From assembly GCA_025454925.1 (NCBI GenBank), contig JALONM010000048.1, forward strand, positions 1-44,328: a DNA stretch of 44,328 nucleotides. Direction: 5' to 3'. Source of the stretch: Cytophagaceae bacterium. Lineage in GTDB: Bacteria > Bacteroidota > Bacteroidia > Cytophagales > Cytophagaceae. Each line of letters begins with the position of its first letter. Position 1 is the first letter of the stretch. Made by a program: the position numbers and the translations under genes. Of the stretch, positions 17,017 to 25,865 are shown piece by piece. Below the pieces are notes generated by a model that saw only the letters and a program-made list of their open reading frames with translations, did not search any database and had not been told where the DNA came from.

Positions 17017-18636
17017 ATGAAATGGAATTCGGTAAAGACATTCCTGCGCTCTGTTGCAACGGTTGAAATGTCCGGCATTTGGTGGTGTTCGGTGACCATT
17101 ATTTCTGTGCTCGCTTTTCTGCTTTCCTTGCATTCTGAAATCGGTGATTTTGGAAATTATTATTTCGGGAGTAGTGTATTTTTAGATGGAAATTTTTCGA
17201 TCCTGAACTATCAGGGATTATCTCATTTCAATCAACAGATCAGGTCTTATTATCAAGGTATATATTTCGAAAATTACGCTCCCGTTCCTCCATTTAGTGT
17301 TTTGTTTTATCTGCCTTTGACGTTATTGCCTTTGTTTTGGTCTAAGTTTTTATTTAATCTTTTTGGTTGGCTGCTGTGCGGTATTAGTGTACACTATTTT
17401 ATTAAAGTAAATAATCTTCATGTTCAGAAAGAACATCTGTTTATTCCTCTTGTTTTGTTTTATCCCATCTATCACACCTTCGCACAAGGACAATCTTATT
17501 TTATTATTCTTGCCATCATCCTCTTTTCTTTTTGTTTTGAAAGGCAAGGACGATGGATAGTTTCCTCGGCTTTGCTTTCGATAGCAATTTCTTTGAAAAT
17601 CTTTCCAGCGTTTTTTCTTCTTTATTTTTTAATTGGGAAAAAATGGAAATCCTTGTTTGCGGTAGGAGTAAGTATGACATTGCTACATCTTCCATTGGTG
17701 CCCATGTTGGGTCTTGATACGCTGCTACATTATGTTGGAGAAATACTACCCCGGCTGGCATCTAACGATGTAGTAGGGGCATTTTATTATTCAAATCAAA
17801 GTTTCCAGACCTTGCTCCTCCAGTTGTTTTATCCGGAATCCATGCACAATCCAAATCCTTTGTTTTCGATGCCCTGGCTGGTTCCACTGGGAGAGGCAAT
17901 TTTGGTTTCGTTCGTATTCGCTAGGTTGTGGCTTGAACGCAAAAAAGGAGAGGTTTCTTTTTTTTCTTTCTTGTCTTTGGGAATGATTCTTTGCAGTCGA
18001 TATAACCCCATTTATGCTCAGCTGCTGCTATTTCCATTTTTATGGATGATTCCATTACTATTCGAATCCGGCAAGGTTCGATGGATTCTGTGGGTAACCA
18101 TAGCACTTGCCTTTTGGAGTGCCGTGTTCATGCATGGCAGGCTTCCTTTTTTTCTTCGTTTTTTTCGTATCGAAGCATTGATCTTTGTTTTTCTGTTTAG
18201 TGCATATCATCGTTCCCTTCCATCCATTCGATTGCTAAGTTTTGTTTTTGTTTTTATGGCCTTCATCCGCGTGCTTGGATTTACTTACGAAAGCCCTGTA
18301 TACGCCAGCCATCAAGCATCAAAAGGTGTTCTGTATCATTATGAAGTGCAGCAGGATTCATTGGTGGTATATGGCACGATGGGAAATGTAGATACCCGGG
18401 AAAGTTTTCCCATTTCAAAAAAAGTATTTGAAGATTCTGCCCTCACAATAAAAGGCTCAACGCTCTGCTACGGCGATCAGGTGTTGGCAAAAGGAAAGTA
18501 TACAATACTCAAGCCACTTCGATGGGGAGAGGATTCCGTAATCGTTATGAGCGATCTGCACCAGGGCTTGTATATGTATAAATTAATGCTTATTCCATTG
18601 GCAGCGAGTAAGCGCCGAAATTTTTCGGATGATTGA
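17017..18636 (+). CDS. GT87-like polyprenyl-sugar membrane glycosyltransferase (DUF2029 type)
   Basis: The 539-residue protein has about ten membrane segments. The first loop carries GDFGNYYFGS (43-52) with acidic and polar residues where GT-C enzymes keep their catalytic Asp, and NYAPVPPFSVL (86-96), the typical 'Y.P..P.' signature after the first large loop. An HTFAQGQSYF segment follows near 153-162. GT87 enzymes are polyprenyl-phosphate-sugar-dependent mannosyl- or arabinosyltransferases acting on the outer face of the inner membrane. The soluble C-terminal part (about 430-539) is unrecognised. It sits 15 bases before the CxxCH gene and is probably co-transcribed with it. The acceptor is unknown. 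Confidence 0.65.
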   Translation: MKWNSVKTFLRSVATVEMSGIWWCSVTIISVLAFLLSLHSEIGDFGNYYFGSSVFLDGNFSILNYQGLSHFNQQIRSYYQGIYFENYAPVPPFSVLFYLPLTLLPLFWSKFLFNLFGWLLCGISVHYFIKVNNLHVQKEHLFIPLVLFYPIYHTFAQGQSYFIILAIILFSFCFERQGRWIVSSALLSIAISLKIFPAFFLLYFLIGKKWKSLFAVGVSMTLLHLPLVPMLGLDTLLHYVGEILPRLASNDVVGAFYYSNQSFQTLLLQLFYPESMHNPNPLFSMPWLVPLGEAILVSFVFARLWLERKKGEVSFFSFLSLGMILCSRYNPIYAQLLLFPFLWMIPLLFESGKVRWILWVTIALAFWSAVFMHGRLPFFLRFFRIEALIFVFLFSAYHRSLPSIRLLSFVFVFMAFIRVLGFTYESPVYASHQASKGVLYHYEVQQDSLVVYGTMGNVDTRESFPISKKVFEDSALTIKGSTLCYGDQVLAKGKYTILKPLRWGEDSVIVMSDLHQGLYMYKLMLIPLAASKRRNFSDD

Positions 18637-18651
18637 TGCTAGAATTCACAT

Positions 18652-19824
18652 ATGAAAACAAAAAAAGGCCTTATTGCTTCGTTGTATCTGCTGATCTTTA
18701 TCGTTGTGATGATCAGTTCTACCTCACTTCAGTACGCCGAGCCGAAGTCTGAATCCGAAATACTTTGTCTTCGCTGGTATCCTTCGCATCCTGCCGAAAC
18801 GTTTCAGGATGTGCGCACCGGTTTTTTATGGTCGCTTTCGTATCTAGGTGCTCAACTTCCCCAAGGCTCCTTTGACAATGCCGTGCATCGCACCGACAGT
18901 GTTCATTGGGTTGTAGATTTTTCTAAACTGGGATTTTCAGAGGAGGGCTTAGGGGCATTAAAGGAACTCATCGCCCAGTTGAAGCAATCAGAAGAATATA
19001 AAGTGAAAAAAGCGATTGATATGTCAAGATTTTTAGTGCTAGCGCTGCACAGTCCCTGGCACTATTATAAGATTACCGGCGTTTTTCCCAATTACAAGTC
19101 CTTTGAACAGCATTATAAACTCGAGGCTGGAAATATTTTTGGAATAACCAATTCCAGTGTAGGTAAAACGCATCGCTTGCTTCGTATGGGTGCCGATACT
19201 ACAAGAATCAATCAAGTGGCGTTTTCTGTATCGGAAGGGAAGGGGAATTTATTTCAACAAAATTTCAAGCCCTCTGAGCATGAAGTTTTTGATATTATGA
19301 AAAATGGCCAATTGCGTTTTGCCGTTTACGATCATCGAGGGCAGCTGGCTTCTGCAGCGTCCTCAGAGTACTCGCTGGCTGGAAAACCTTCCAAGTGCAT
19401 GTGGTGTCATGAAATCGTTATTCAGACTTTATATTCAGAAAATACGGAAGTGCCTGGTACGCTCTCCAATGCACAGTTCGAAAATCTTGTTCATAAGCTG
19501 CAGGAAAAGCTTTATCACTATCGTGCAGGATTGTCATCGGAAATTGATTTTGAAAAGAAACAGGATCATACCTTTGCGGAGTTGTTGTATATAGGATTTA
19601 TGGAACCTTCCAGGTACCGGATTTCGCAAGAGATGGATCATCAACAACGTTTGTTGAATAAGGTGATGTCGCTCCCTACGCATACGCATGAAGAATTTCC
19701 TAAGTTTGGTACATTGTACGAACGCAAGGCAATAGATAAAATTCTTCCTTACACTACATTAAAAGTTCCTGATCAAATTCGAGAGGGAGGTGGTTTTGAG
19801 CCAAATTATTTAAAACGTAAATGA
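18652..19824 (+). CDS. Secreted protein with a single CxxCH haem-type motif
   Basis: The 390-residue protein has an N-terminal hydrophobic segment (about 7-26) that is a signal peptide or anchor. The body is unrecognised but contains one CMWCH motif (Cys249, Cys252, His253), the covalent haem-binding pattern of c-type cytochromes. Several His and Met residues around it (for example HDHR, MDHQQ) could give the second ligand. It is much longer than a typical monohaem cytochrome domain, and no second CxxCH is present. It lies 15 bases downstream of the GT87-like gene. Whether it really binds haem is not known; the motif could also be a zinc site. Confidence 0.55.
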   Translation: MKTKKGLIASLYLLIFIVVMISSTSLQYAEPKSESEILCLRWYPSHPAETFQDVRTGFLWSLSYLGAQLPQGSFDNAVHRTDSVHWVVDFSKLGFSEEGLGALKELIAQLKQSEEYKVKKAIDMSRFLVLALHSPWHYYKITGVFPNYKSFEQHYKLEAGNIFGITNSSVGKTHRLLRMGADTTRINQVAFSVSEGKGNLFQQNFKPSEHEVFDIMKNGQLRFAVYDHRGQLASAASSEYSLAGKPSKCMWCHEIVIQTLYSENTEVPGTLSNAQFENLVHKLQEKLYHYRAGLSSEIDFEKKQDHTFAELLYIGFMEPSRYRISQEMDHQQRLLNKVMSLPTHTHEEFPKFGTLYERKAIDKILPYTTLKVPDQIREGGGFEPNYLKRK

Positions 19825-20062
19825 GGGTAAGAATTGTAAGGATTCGGCACTTTTTACAAAATGGCATCTTCAAATGGCGCAAAGCATGTATATCGATTTT
19901 GCTTGGGGCGAGGTCTCTCTATTTTTCTTCAAACTGAATAAAATATTTACTACATTGAAACGGTAATCTGCGCAATCAAAATGATTGGGTGGTAGGTGAA
20001 GAGACGACATGCTTTTTATGGTACCCAAAGAATCTTAAAGGTCTGACAAAAGGAACGGTAGA

Positions 20063-21574
20063 ATGATAATGAAACAAACGTCGGTACTTTTGTTTAATCC
20101 CCGAGCAACAAATTATAATCCCCGCATTCCGAATAGCATTTTGCAAGTTGCCGCCAGTATTGACGGTCAATATAAATGGTATGCAGTAGATGGGAATTTG
20201 GAGTCGGATCCATGGAGTAAGATAGAGCATTATTTGTCTCAGGGCGATGTCCGTTATGTAGGATTTACGGTAATGCCTGGGCCACAATTAAAGCAGGCCA
20301 TTCCGTATGCAAAAAAAATACGCGAGCAATTTCCTGGAGTAGTAATGATTTGGGGAGGATATTTTGCTTCCAATCAATACCAGGTTTGCTTGAATTCCGG
20401 TTGGGTTGATTTCATTATTAATGGACCCGGGGATTACAGTTTTCCAGCGCTCCTGCAAGTACTAGAAAATGGTGGTTCTCCCGAGGCAATTCGGAATTTG
20501 ATTTTCAAGAAGGGTGAAACAATTGTCAAAACAGCCAAAGCCGATCTGGCTGACATGGATGTCTTACCTCCATTGCCGTATGAAAAGTGGAATACCTTTT
20601 ATCCGCTCTCACGTGTTTTGGCGAAAACTTTTTTAGGAAATAAAACCATCGCCTATCACAGCAGCTTTGGTTGTCCATTCACCTGTTCGTTTTGTGCCGT
20701 AGTACCTATTTACGAAGCGCGCTGGAAAGGCAGGTCTGCAGATGGTATTTTTAAGGATGTAGAAATGTTGCATCGGGAATTTGGGGGTAATGCACTCGAG
20801 TTTCATGATAATAATTTTTTCGTTTCCGAAAAAAGGGCTGTTGCATTTGCCCGCTTGATTCGCCCTTTGCAGATGCGCTGGTGGGGTGAAGCTCGGATTG
20901 ATACCATGCATAAATATTCGGACGAATCTTTGCGTTTGCTTAGAGAGTCGGGGTGTGTTATGATTTTTTTTGGTGCCGAAACAGGTAACGATGACGTACT
21001 CAAAGCTATGGATAAGGGCGGCACACAGACTGCCGATCAAATACTTTCCTTTGCCGAGCGATTGAAACGTTTTGATATTATTCCGGAATATTCTTTTGTG
21101 TTAGGATTGCCTGCTAAAACAGAAAAGGAAGTGTGGACACAAATCAATGCCGATATTCGATTTATAAAAAAGATTAAAAGCCTGAATGCTTCTACTGAAA
21201 TTATCCTGTATTTGTACAGCCCGGTTCCGGTAGAGGGTTCCGAATTATTTGAACAAGTAAAGGCTGCCGGCTTTAAGTTTCCTCAACTGCTGGAGGACTG
21301 GATAAGCCCAGCCTGGGAACGCTTTGATCTTAGGAAAAATCCTTTAACACCCTGGTTGCAGCCCTACATGGTAGACCAGATTAAGAATTTCGAAACGGTT
21401 TTGAATGCGTATTATCCCAGCTCTTCCGATATTCGCTTGAAACCCTGGATGAAAAAAGTATTACGCATGGTAAGTTATTGGAGATACCATACAGGCATTT
21501 ATCAGTATCCCTGGGAGTTAAAGCTGTTATTAAAAGTATGGAAATACAGACAACCGGAAAAAGAAGGATTTTAA
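20063..21574 (+). CDS. B12-binding-type radical SAM protein (rSAM1)
   Basis: The 503-residue protein has an N-terminal Rossmann-like region (about 1-160, with VGFTVMPGP and VMIWGGYFAS), as in cobalamin-binding radical SAM enzymes. The radical SAM core follows with the [4Fe-4S] motif GCPFTCSFC (Cys204, Cys208, Cys211) and a GAETGNDDVLKAMDKG segment typical of the BchE-like branch. A C-terminal helical tail follows. The classical DxHxxG cobalamin motif is absent, as in many members, so cofactor use is inferred. It could start at ATG 20063 or 20069. Its 3' end overlaps the next methyltransferase gene by 37 bases, implying translational coupling. The substrate is unknown. The family includes methylases, cyclases and P-methyltransferases. 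Confidence 0.85.
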   Translation: MIMKQTSVLLFNPRATNYNPRIPNSILQVAASIDGQYKWYAVDGNLESDPWSKIEHYLSQGDVRYVGFTVMPGPQLKQAIPYAKKIREQFPGVVMIWGGYFASNQYQVCLNSGWVDFIINGPGDYSFPALLQVLENGGSPEAIRNLIFKKGETIVKTAKADLADMDVLPPLPYEKWNTFYPLSRVLAKTFLGNKTIAYHSSFGCPFTCSFCAVVPIYEARWKGRSADGIFKDVEMLHREFGGNALEFHDNNFFVSEKRAVAFARLIRPLQMRWWGEARIDTMHKYSDESLRLLRESGCVMIFFGAETGNDDVLKAMDKGGTQTADQILSFAERLKRFDIIPEYSFVLGLPAKTEKEVWTQINADIRFIKKIKSLNASTEIILYLYSPVPVEGSELFEQVKAAGFKFPQLLEDWISPAWERFDLRKNPLTPWLQPYMVDQIKNFETVLNAYYPSSSDIRLKPWMKKVLRMVSYWRYHTGIYQYPWELKLLLKVWKYRQPEKEGF

Positions 21575-22245
21575 ACTGGAAAAAGAAAATCACCGACTGG
21601 TGCCTAAAACCCTTGGTGAAGATTTACTTGTCTCGTCAAACCAGTTTTCGATACCAACAACTTAGGATGCGTATTTTTCCGGGCGTTTTTCATCCTCAAT
21701 TTTTCTTTAGTTCTACCTTTCTCGCGGATTTTATTTCTGAATTACCCTTGCAAGGAAAGTCCTTCTGTGAGCCCTGTTCAGGAAGTGGTTTGTTGGCCAT
21801 ACTCGCCAGGAAAAGGGGGGCCAAGGTTGTTTGTTTTGATATTTCAGAGCGTGCCGTTGCCAATATTTCAGAGAATGCCAGGCTCAATGATATTCAAGTG
21901 GGAGAGGCTGGATTTTTACTGTATTTGTCGGATGGTTTTTCCCAAGTTCCTTCCCAATCGTTCGATTATTTGGTAATTAATCCTCCGTATTTCTTTCACG
22001 ATCCGCAACGGGAGGACCAGTATGCTTGGTATGCGGGTTCTGAGGGACAATTTTTTCATCGTTTTTTCTCTGCTTTACATTCGTATACGCATCTTCATAG
22101 TCAATGCTTTATGGTATTGGCAGATAATTGTGAACTTGAACGCATACAAGGGATTGCGGCTGAATGTGGTTGGAAGTTGGATTTGGTGCGAGAGAAAAGA
22201 ATATGGTGGGAAATGAATTATATATTCCACCTGAGGAAGGCTTGA
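21538..22245 (+). CDS. Class I methyltransferase, HemK/PrmC-like
   Basis: The 235-residue protein has EPCSGSG (78-84) as motif I, CFDISERAV as motif II (acidic ribose-binding Asp) and VINPPYF (146-152), the NPPY motif of methyltransferases acting on amide or amino nitrogen, such as PrmC/HemK and N6-adenine enzymes. It differs from PrmC in lacking the N-terminal helical domain of about 80 residues. ATG 21538 was chosen over the upstream in-frame ATG at 21478, because the extra residues lie deep in the rSAM1 frame. It overlaps rSAM1 by 37 bases, so the two products likely act together. It converges on the minus-strand operon, with 14 bases between stops. Confidence 0.7.
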   Translation: MEIQTTGKRRILNWKKKITDWCLKPLVKIYLSRQTSFRYQQLRMRIFPGVFHPQFFFSSTFLADFISELPLQGKSFCEPCSGSGLLAILARKRGAKVVCFDISERAVANISENARLNDIQVGEAGFLLYLSDGFSQVPSQSFDYLVINPPYFFHDPQREDQYAWYAGSEGQFFHRFFSALHSYTHLHSQCFMVLADNCELERIQGIAAECGWKLDLVREKRIWWEMNYIFHLRKA

Positions 22246-22259
22246 ATGCCTTGTGCGCC

Positions 22260-23642
22260 CTAATACATCCGCATCCACCATTTGGAAGCCTGGTACTTCC
22301 ACCAGTGTTTGAATACATTTTTGTTCCAGCTTTTTTGCCGTAGTAAGAGTTGATGATATTTTACTTCGTTTACCACGCGTCGCACCGCTATGTCATAAAA
22401 TTTTCTCGGATACGTTCTCGGAAAATCCGTATCTCTATCGGAACCTTCATGCCAAGGTTTTCGAAGGATTAGTTTTTCTTTTACTTGCTCAAAAAGGCCT
22501 GTGCCTTTTATGGGATAGGCAACGGTAATAGTAAAATAATCAGGGTCTGATTTTTTTAAATGTTCAATGGTAGCTTCAATGTCGGCTTTTGTTTCACCAG
22601 GATATCCCAGCATGATGAATGTGCCGGCACTAATGCCAATTGCCTGACTGTGTTGTATGGCCCATTGCACTTGATTCGCTTGCACTCTTCTGTCCATGGC
22701 ATCTAAGATCCGTTGGGAACCAGATTCCGCACCGATCCAAATCCGGTGACAACCACTTTCTTTGAGCCGTTGAAGGATATTCTCGGTAAGCCGGTCTGCC
22801 CGGGTAATGCATTCAAACCGAATGATTAAATTTTCTTCTTTAATTAAAGCAGCAAATTCTTCAATCCACTTGTGGCTAACGGTAAAAACATCGTCAACAA
22901 ACCAAAAGGTATTGCATTGGTATCGATGCACGAGGTGTTTAAGTTCTCCAATCACCGATGATGGCGATCTTCTGCGATAGCTCATGCCGTATACCGCTGT
23001 GCTGCACCATTGGCAGGTGTAGGGGCAGCCTCGCTGTGTGCTTACCGAGATGCTTGCTTCGCCATGTCTTCGTTGCCAGGCCTCCAGGTATTGCTCCAGT
23101 TGTATCGCTTCCCGGTCGGGTACTGGCAACTCGTTTAAGTCTTTTAATTTGCCGCGCTCCTCGGTGAATACGGTTTCTCCCTCCGCATTCACATACGCAA
23201 TTCCTTGACATGTGGACCAATCTTCGTTGGTCTCGATCAGGCTGCTGAGTTCCAACATCGTTTCTTCACCTTCGCCTACTACGAGCACATTCGCCCCATG
23301 AGCTAAATAATTTGCAGCATTGTACCGAACATCAGGGCCGCCTAAAATTACGGTGCAAGAGGCTAGCTCCGCTTGAGTGCGCATCCATGAAATGTTTTCT
23401 AATACCGTCTTCCGCGTCATTAGATTAACATAGAACGCAAGGATTCTGGGGGAACGATGTAGTATTTCTTTTCTCCATTGGTCTTTGCTTATAAAGGTCG
23501 TGTCAATTACCAATACCTGCTTTCCCTTTTCTTTTAGAAAGGCAGATAGGTAAAGAATGCCAAGAGGAGGGTAAGGGCGCATGATTTCCTGTTCCTTCGG
23601 GTCTTCACTTAAAAAATATCCGTGTGTGAGTACAATGCTCAT
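22260..23642 (-). CDS. B12-binding-type radical SAM protein (rSAM3)
   Basis: The 460-residue protein has a B12-binding-like N-terminal Rossmann region (about 1-160, with VILGGPDVRYNA and VVGEGEE) and the radical SAM motif GCPYTCQWC (Cys206, Cys210, Cys213), followed by GAESGSQRILDAMDRR and a helical tail. Its N-terminus (THGYFLSEDPKEQ..PYPPLGIL) closely resembles that of rSAM2, so the two are paralogues flanking a methyltransferase. The frame has a TTG at 23657, but the ATG at 23642 overlaps the stop of the preceding gene as ATGA and was chosen. It is the last gene of the operon. The product is unknown. Confidence 0.85.
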   Translation of the reverse strand: MSIVLTHGYFLSEDPKEQEIMRPYPPLGILYLSAFLKEKGKQVLVIDTTFISKDQWRKEILHRSPRILAFYVNLMTRKTVLENISWMRTQAELASCTVILGGPDVRYNAANYLAHGANVLVVGEGEETMLELSSLIETNEDWSTCQGIAYVNAEGETVFTEERGKLKDLNELPVPDREAIQLEQYLEAWQRRHGEASISVSTQRGCPYTCQWCSTAVYGMSYRRRSPSSVIGELKHLVHRYQCNTFWFVDDVFTVSHKWIEEFAALIKEENLIIRFECITRADRLTENILQRLKESGCHRIWIGAESGSQRILDAMDRRVQANQVQWAIQHSQAIGISAGTFIMLGYPGETKADIEATIEHLKKSDPDYFTITVAYPIKGTGLFEQVKEKLILRKPWHEGSDRDTDFPRTYPRKFYDIAVRRVVNEVKYHQLLLRQKSWNKNVFKHWWKYQASKWWMRMY

Positions 23643-24430
23643 TTTTTTTCCAGGCAAATAATGTAGTGATCTGCGAAGTTGGAAAAGAGACTGCTTGATC
23701 CTAGCAGTTTTTCCAGAAGGATTGCCATCGATTTTAGAATGCGATTTTTTTCCACTCGATTCGAAAGATAAGAAGGCGGGATGCCAATACCAATGGGTTT
23801 ATGCCATCTAACGTTAAAATATGGATTTGCCATTTGCGCCACTTCAGAAGGACTATAATACCAGGTTGGTACCAGGCTTCCATTCACATGCACCAAACAT
23901 TCCTTGTTGCGATTTCTACGTCCAATTTTAGAAAAATCAGCACGGAACAGAAAATATAGGTTCTCAATCCAGCACTTCTTGCTCATGAGCACCCCAATTA
24001 ATTTCCCGTTTTTTTGCATCAGCCGTTGACTTTCGCTGAATAGCTTTTTCCAATCGGAAGGTTCTATGCAATTCAAGCCTCCGAAATTGGAAAAAATTAG
24101 GTCGTAACGGTCCTCCATCTGGTGCAGGTTTTTGATATCTAAAACCTGAAAGTCTACTTGTAGTAAATTTTTATTAGCCTTTATCCTGGCTTGTTCCAGC
24201 ATGGCATTCGATATGTCAGTGGCAACTACACGGTGTCCTTTTTGAGTAAAATATATAGCATCCATTCCAGTTCCGCAATTCAATTCCAGAATAGAAAGGG
24301 GGGAGGAGGCAAGTATTTTTTTCTTCTCAAGCCAATCATACACTCGTTTACGTTGTTCTCTTCCAACAAAAGTATGGGAGAACTCCTGGTCGTAGGAAAT
24401 GGCCGCTGAATCAAAGAGTGCCTGTGCCAT
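23639..24430 (-). CDS. Class I SAM-dependent methyltransferase
   Basis: The 263-residue protein shows motif I LELNCGTGMD (48-57), the acidic motif II TDIS (71-74) and the DFQVLDIKNL segment. These mark a Rossmann-fold small-molecule-type methyltransferase of the UbiE/BioC-like group. The C-terminal half is unrecognised. It overlaps rSAM2 by 20 bases at its start and rSAM3 by 4 bases (ATGA) at its end, so it is translationally coupled to both. Being sandwiched between two radical SAM paralogues suggests a step in the same pathway; the substrate is unknown. Confidence 0.8.
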   Translation of the reverse strand: MAQALFDSAAISYDQEFSHTFVGREQRKRVYDWLEKKKILASSPLSILELNCGTGMDAIYFTQKGHRVVATDISNAMLEQARIKANKNLLQVDFQVLDIKNLHQMEDRYDLIFSNFGGLNCIEPSDWKKLFSESQRLMQKNGKLIGVLMSKKCWIENLYFLFRADFSKIGRRNRNKECLVHVNGSLVPTWYYSPSEVAQMANPYFNVRWHKPIGIGIPPSYLSNRVEKNRILKSMAILLEKLLGSSSLFSNFADHYIICLEKK

Positions 24431-25865
24431 GCTTACGAAGTTTGTTTAGTTTTTTTTGTTCCATCCAGGCTGCAGGCTTGAAGTAAATAAACGATAAGTC
24501 CTTCATCTTTGGGAATGCAGGTGTTAAGATCTTTTTCCGCATTCTTTCCAGCGATTGTTTTGCCCGGAATGATTTATGGATGAACCGGTGAAGTGTTTTG
24601 TAAAAACTTGGTGAAAAAGTACTTTGATACATGAGTAGTAACTCGTCGGAATCTTTCCAATGTGTTTTTTCTTTTAATTGGGATTTCACCCGGTCGTAAA
24701 ATACGGTTCCCGGCAATGGGTAACTGACCGATACTCCAATGTCGTGTGGTTGTAGTTCCTCTACCATGCGCAAGGTAGCTTGGATGTCCTCCCATTCTTC
24801 CCCCGGATATCCAACTTGTAAAAAGAAGCATGGTTTAATATCGTGCTTTCTCATGCCCAGTGTTGCTTCATGTATTTGAGCGACGGTAATGCCTTTGTCC
24901 ATGGCGTCTAGTACTTTTTGGGAACCGGATTCTGCACCAATCCATATTTCATCGGCTCCGCTTTGTGCTAAGGCAAACAAAGTGTCTTCTTTCGTGAGCA
25001 GATCGGCTCTTGATTGGATTTTATACCGGAACCGAATGCCCGATGCCGATAGTACTTGATGAAACTCTTGCACCCAATTTGGTTTCAATCCGAAGATATC
25101 GTCGCAAAACCAGATGTGATCAAACGCAAACAAACGATGCATCCATATCAGTTCATCGAGTACATGCTTCGGGGAACGTGAATTGTAGCGATTTCCATAA
25201 ATAGGTTTCGCACACCAATTGCACTTGTACGGGCACCCTCGAGTGGTGGCCATGTTCAATGAAAAGTACCCCTGTTTTTTCCAGGCATCTTTATAGGGCT
25301 GAATGGAAAGTAAGTCCCAGGCGGCCATTGGCAATTCGTCCAGGTTCTGTCGTACCGGCCTTTTGGCTGTAGCTATTACCTGACCGTTTTGTTTGGTTGC
25401 CAGTCCCAGTATGGCTGTGGTGTTATCTTGCTTTTGAAGTGCAGATAAAAGTTCCAGCAACGTATCTTCACTTTCTCCTAATAATACATAATCGAAATGT
25501 CCGGAAAGATAAAGTTCAAGTTGGTCCGTAGAGTCACTGCTGGATATAATGGAGGTAATTCCTTGGGAGGCAGCTATGGCCGCCATTTGTAAGGCGGCCT
25601 CGCGCATATTGGTAAGGCACATTTTCGTCAGGTAATTGAACCCGTCGTCGTATACAACCAGAATTTCAGGTTTTAAACTCAATACGTGAGATTGAAAGGA
25701 GCCGGTGTTTTGATCGAAACTTACATCGTAAAAATGCACCTCGTGTCCTTCGTTGCGCATACAAGCCGCTGCCAGCAAAGTGGCCAGCGGAGGGTAGGGT
25801 TTGGAGCCCGCTAATTGCTTCGGGTCAAAATGTAAAAAGTAACTATGTGTGATGAGTATTTTCAT
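24411..25865 (-). CDS. B12-binding-type radical SAM protein (rSAM2)
   Basis: The 484-residue protein has an N-terminal Rossmann-like region (about 1-160) opening with THSYFLHFDPKQ..PYPPLATL, the radical SAM motif GCPYKCNWC (Cys211, Cys215, Cys218), GAESGSQKVLDAMDKG and a helical C-terminal tail. It resembles rSAM3 along its length and rSAM1 more distantly. A GTG at 25871 is in frame, but ATG 25865 gives a normal start for the family and was chosen. It overlaps the nucleotidyltransferase gene by 23 bases and the methyltransferase gene by 20. The canonical DxHxxG motif is not seen, so cobalamin binding rests on family resemblance. Confidence 0.85.
   Translation of the reverse strand: MKILITHSYFLHFDPKQLAGSKPYPPLATLLAAACMRNEGHEVHFYDVSFDQNTGSFQSHVLSLKPEILVVYDDGFNYLTKMCLTNMREAALQMAAIAASQGITSIISSSDSTDQLELYLSGHFDYVLLGESEDTLLELLSALQKQDNTTAILGLATKQNGQVIATAKRPVRQNLDELPMAAWDLLSIQPYKDAWKKQGYFSLNMATTRGCPYKCNWCAKPIYGNRYNSRSPKHVLDELIWMHRLFAFDHIWFCDDIFGLKPNWVQEFHQVLSASGIRFRYKIQSRADLLTKEDTLFALAQSGADEIWIGAESGSQKVLDAMDKGITVAQIHEATLGMRKHDIKPCFFLQVGYPGEEWEDIQATLRMVEELQPHDIGVSVSYPLPGTVFYDRVKSQLKEKTHWKDSDELLLMYQSTFSPSFYKTLHRFIHKSFRAKQSLERMRKKILTPAFPKMKDLSFIYFKPAAWMEQKKLNKLRKHGTGTL

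Noticed and set aside
19825-20062. Search for a RiPP precursor gene or small RNA beside the radical SAM genes
   Set aside because: No plausible short coding frame with a leader-core pattern was found, and the operon gaps are overlaps.
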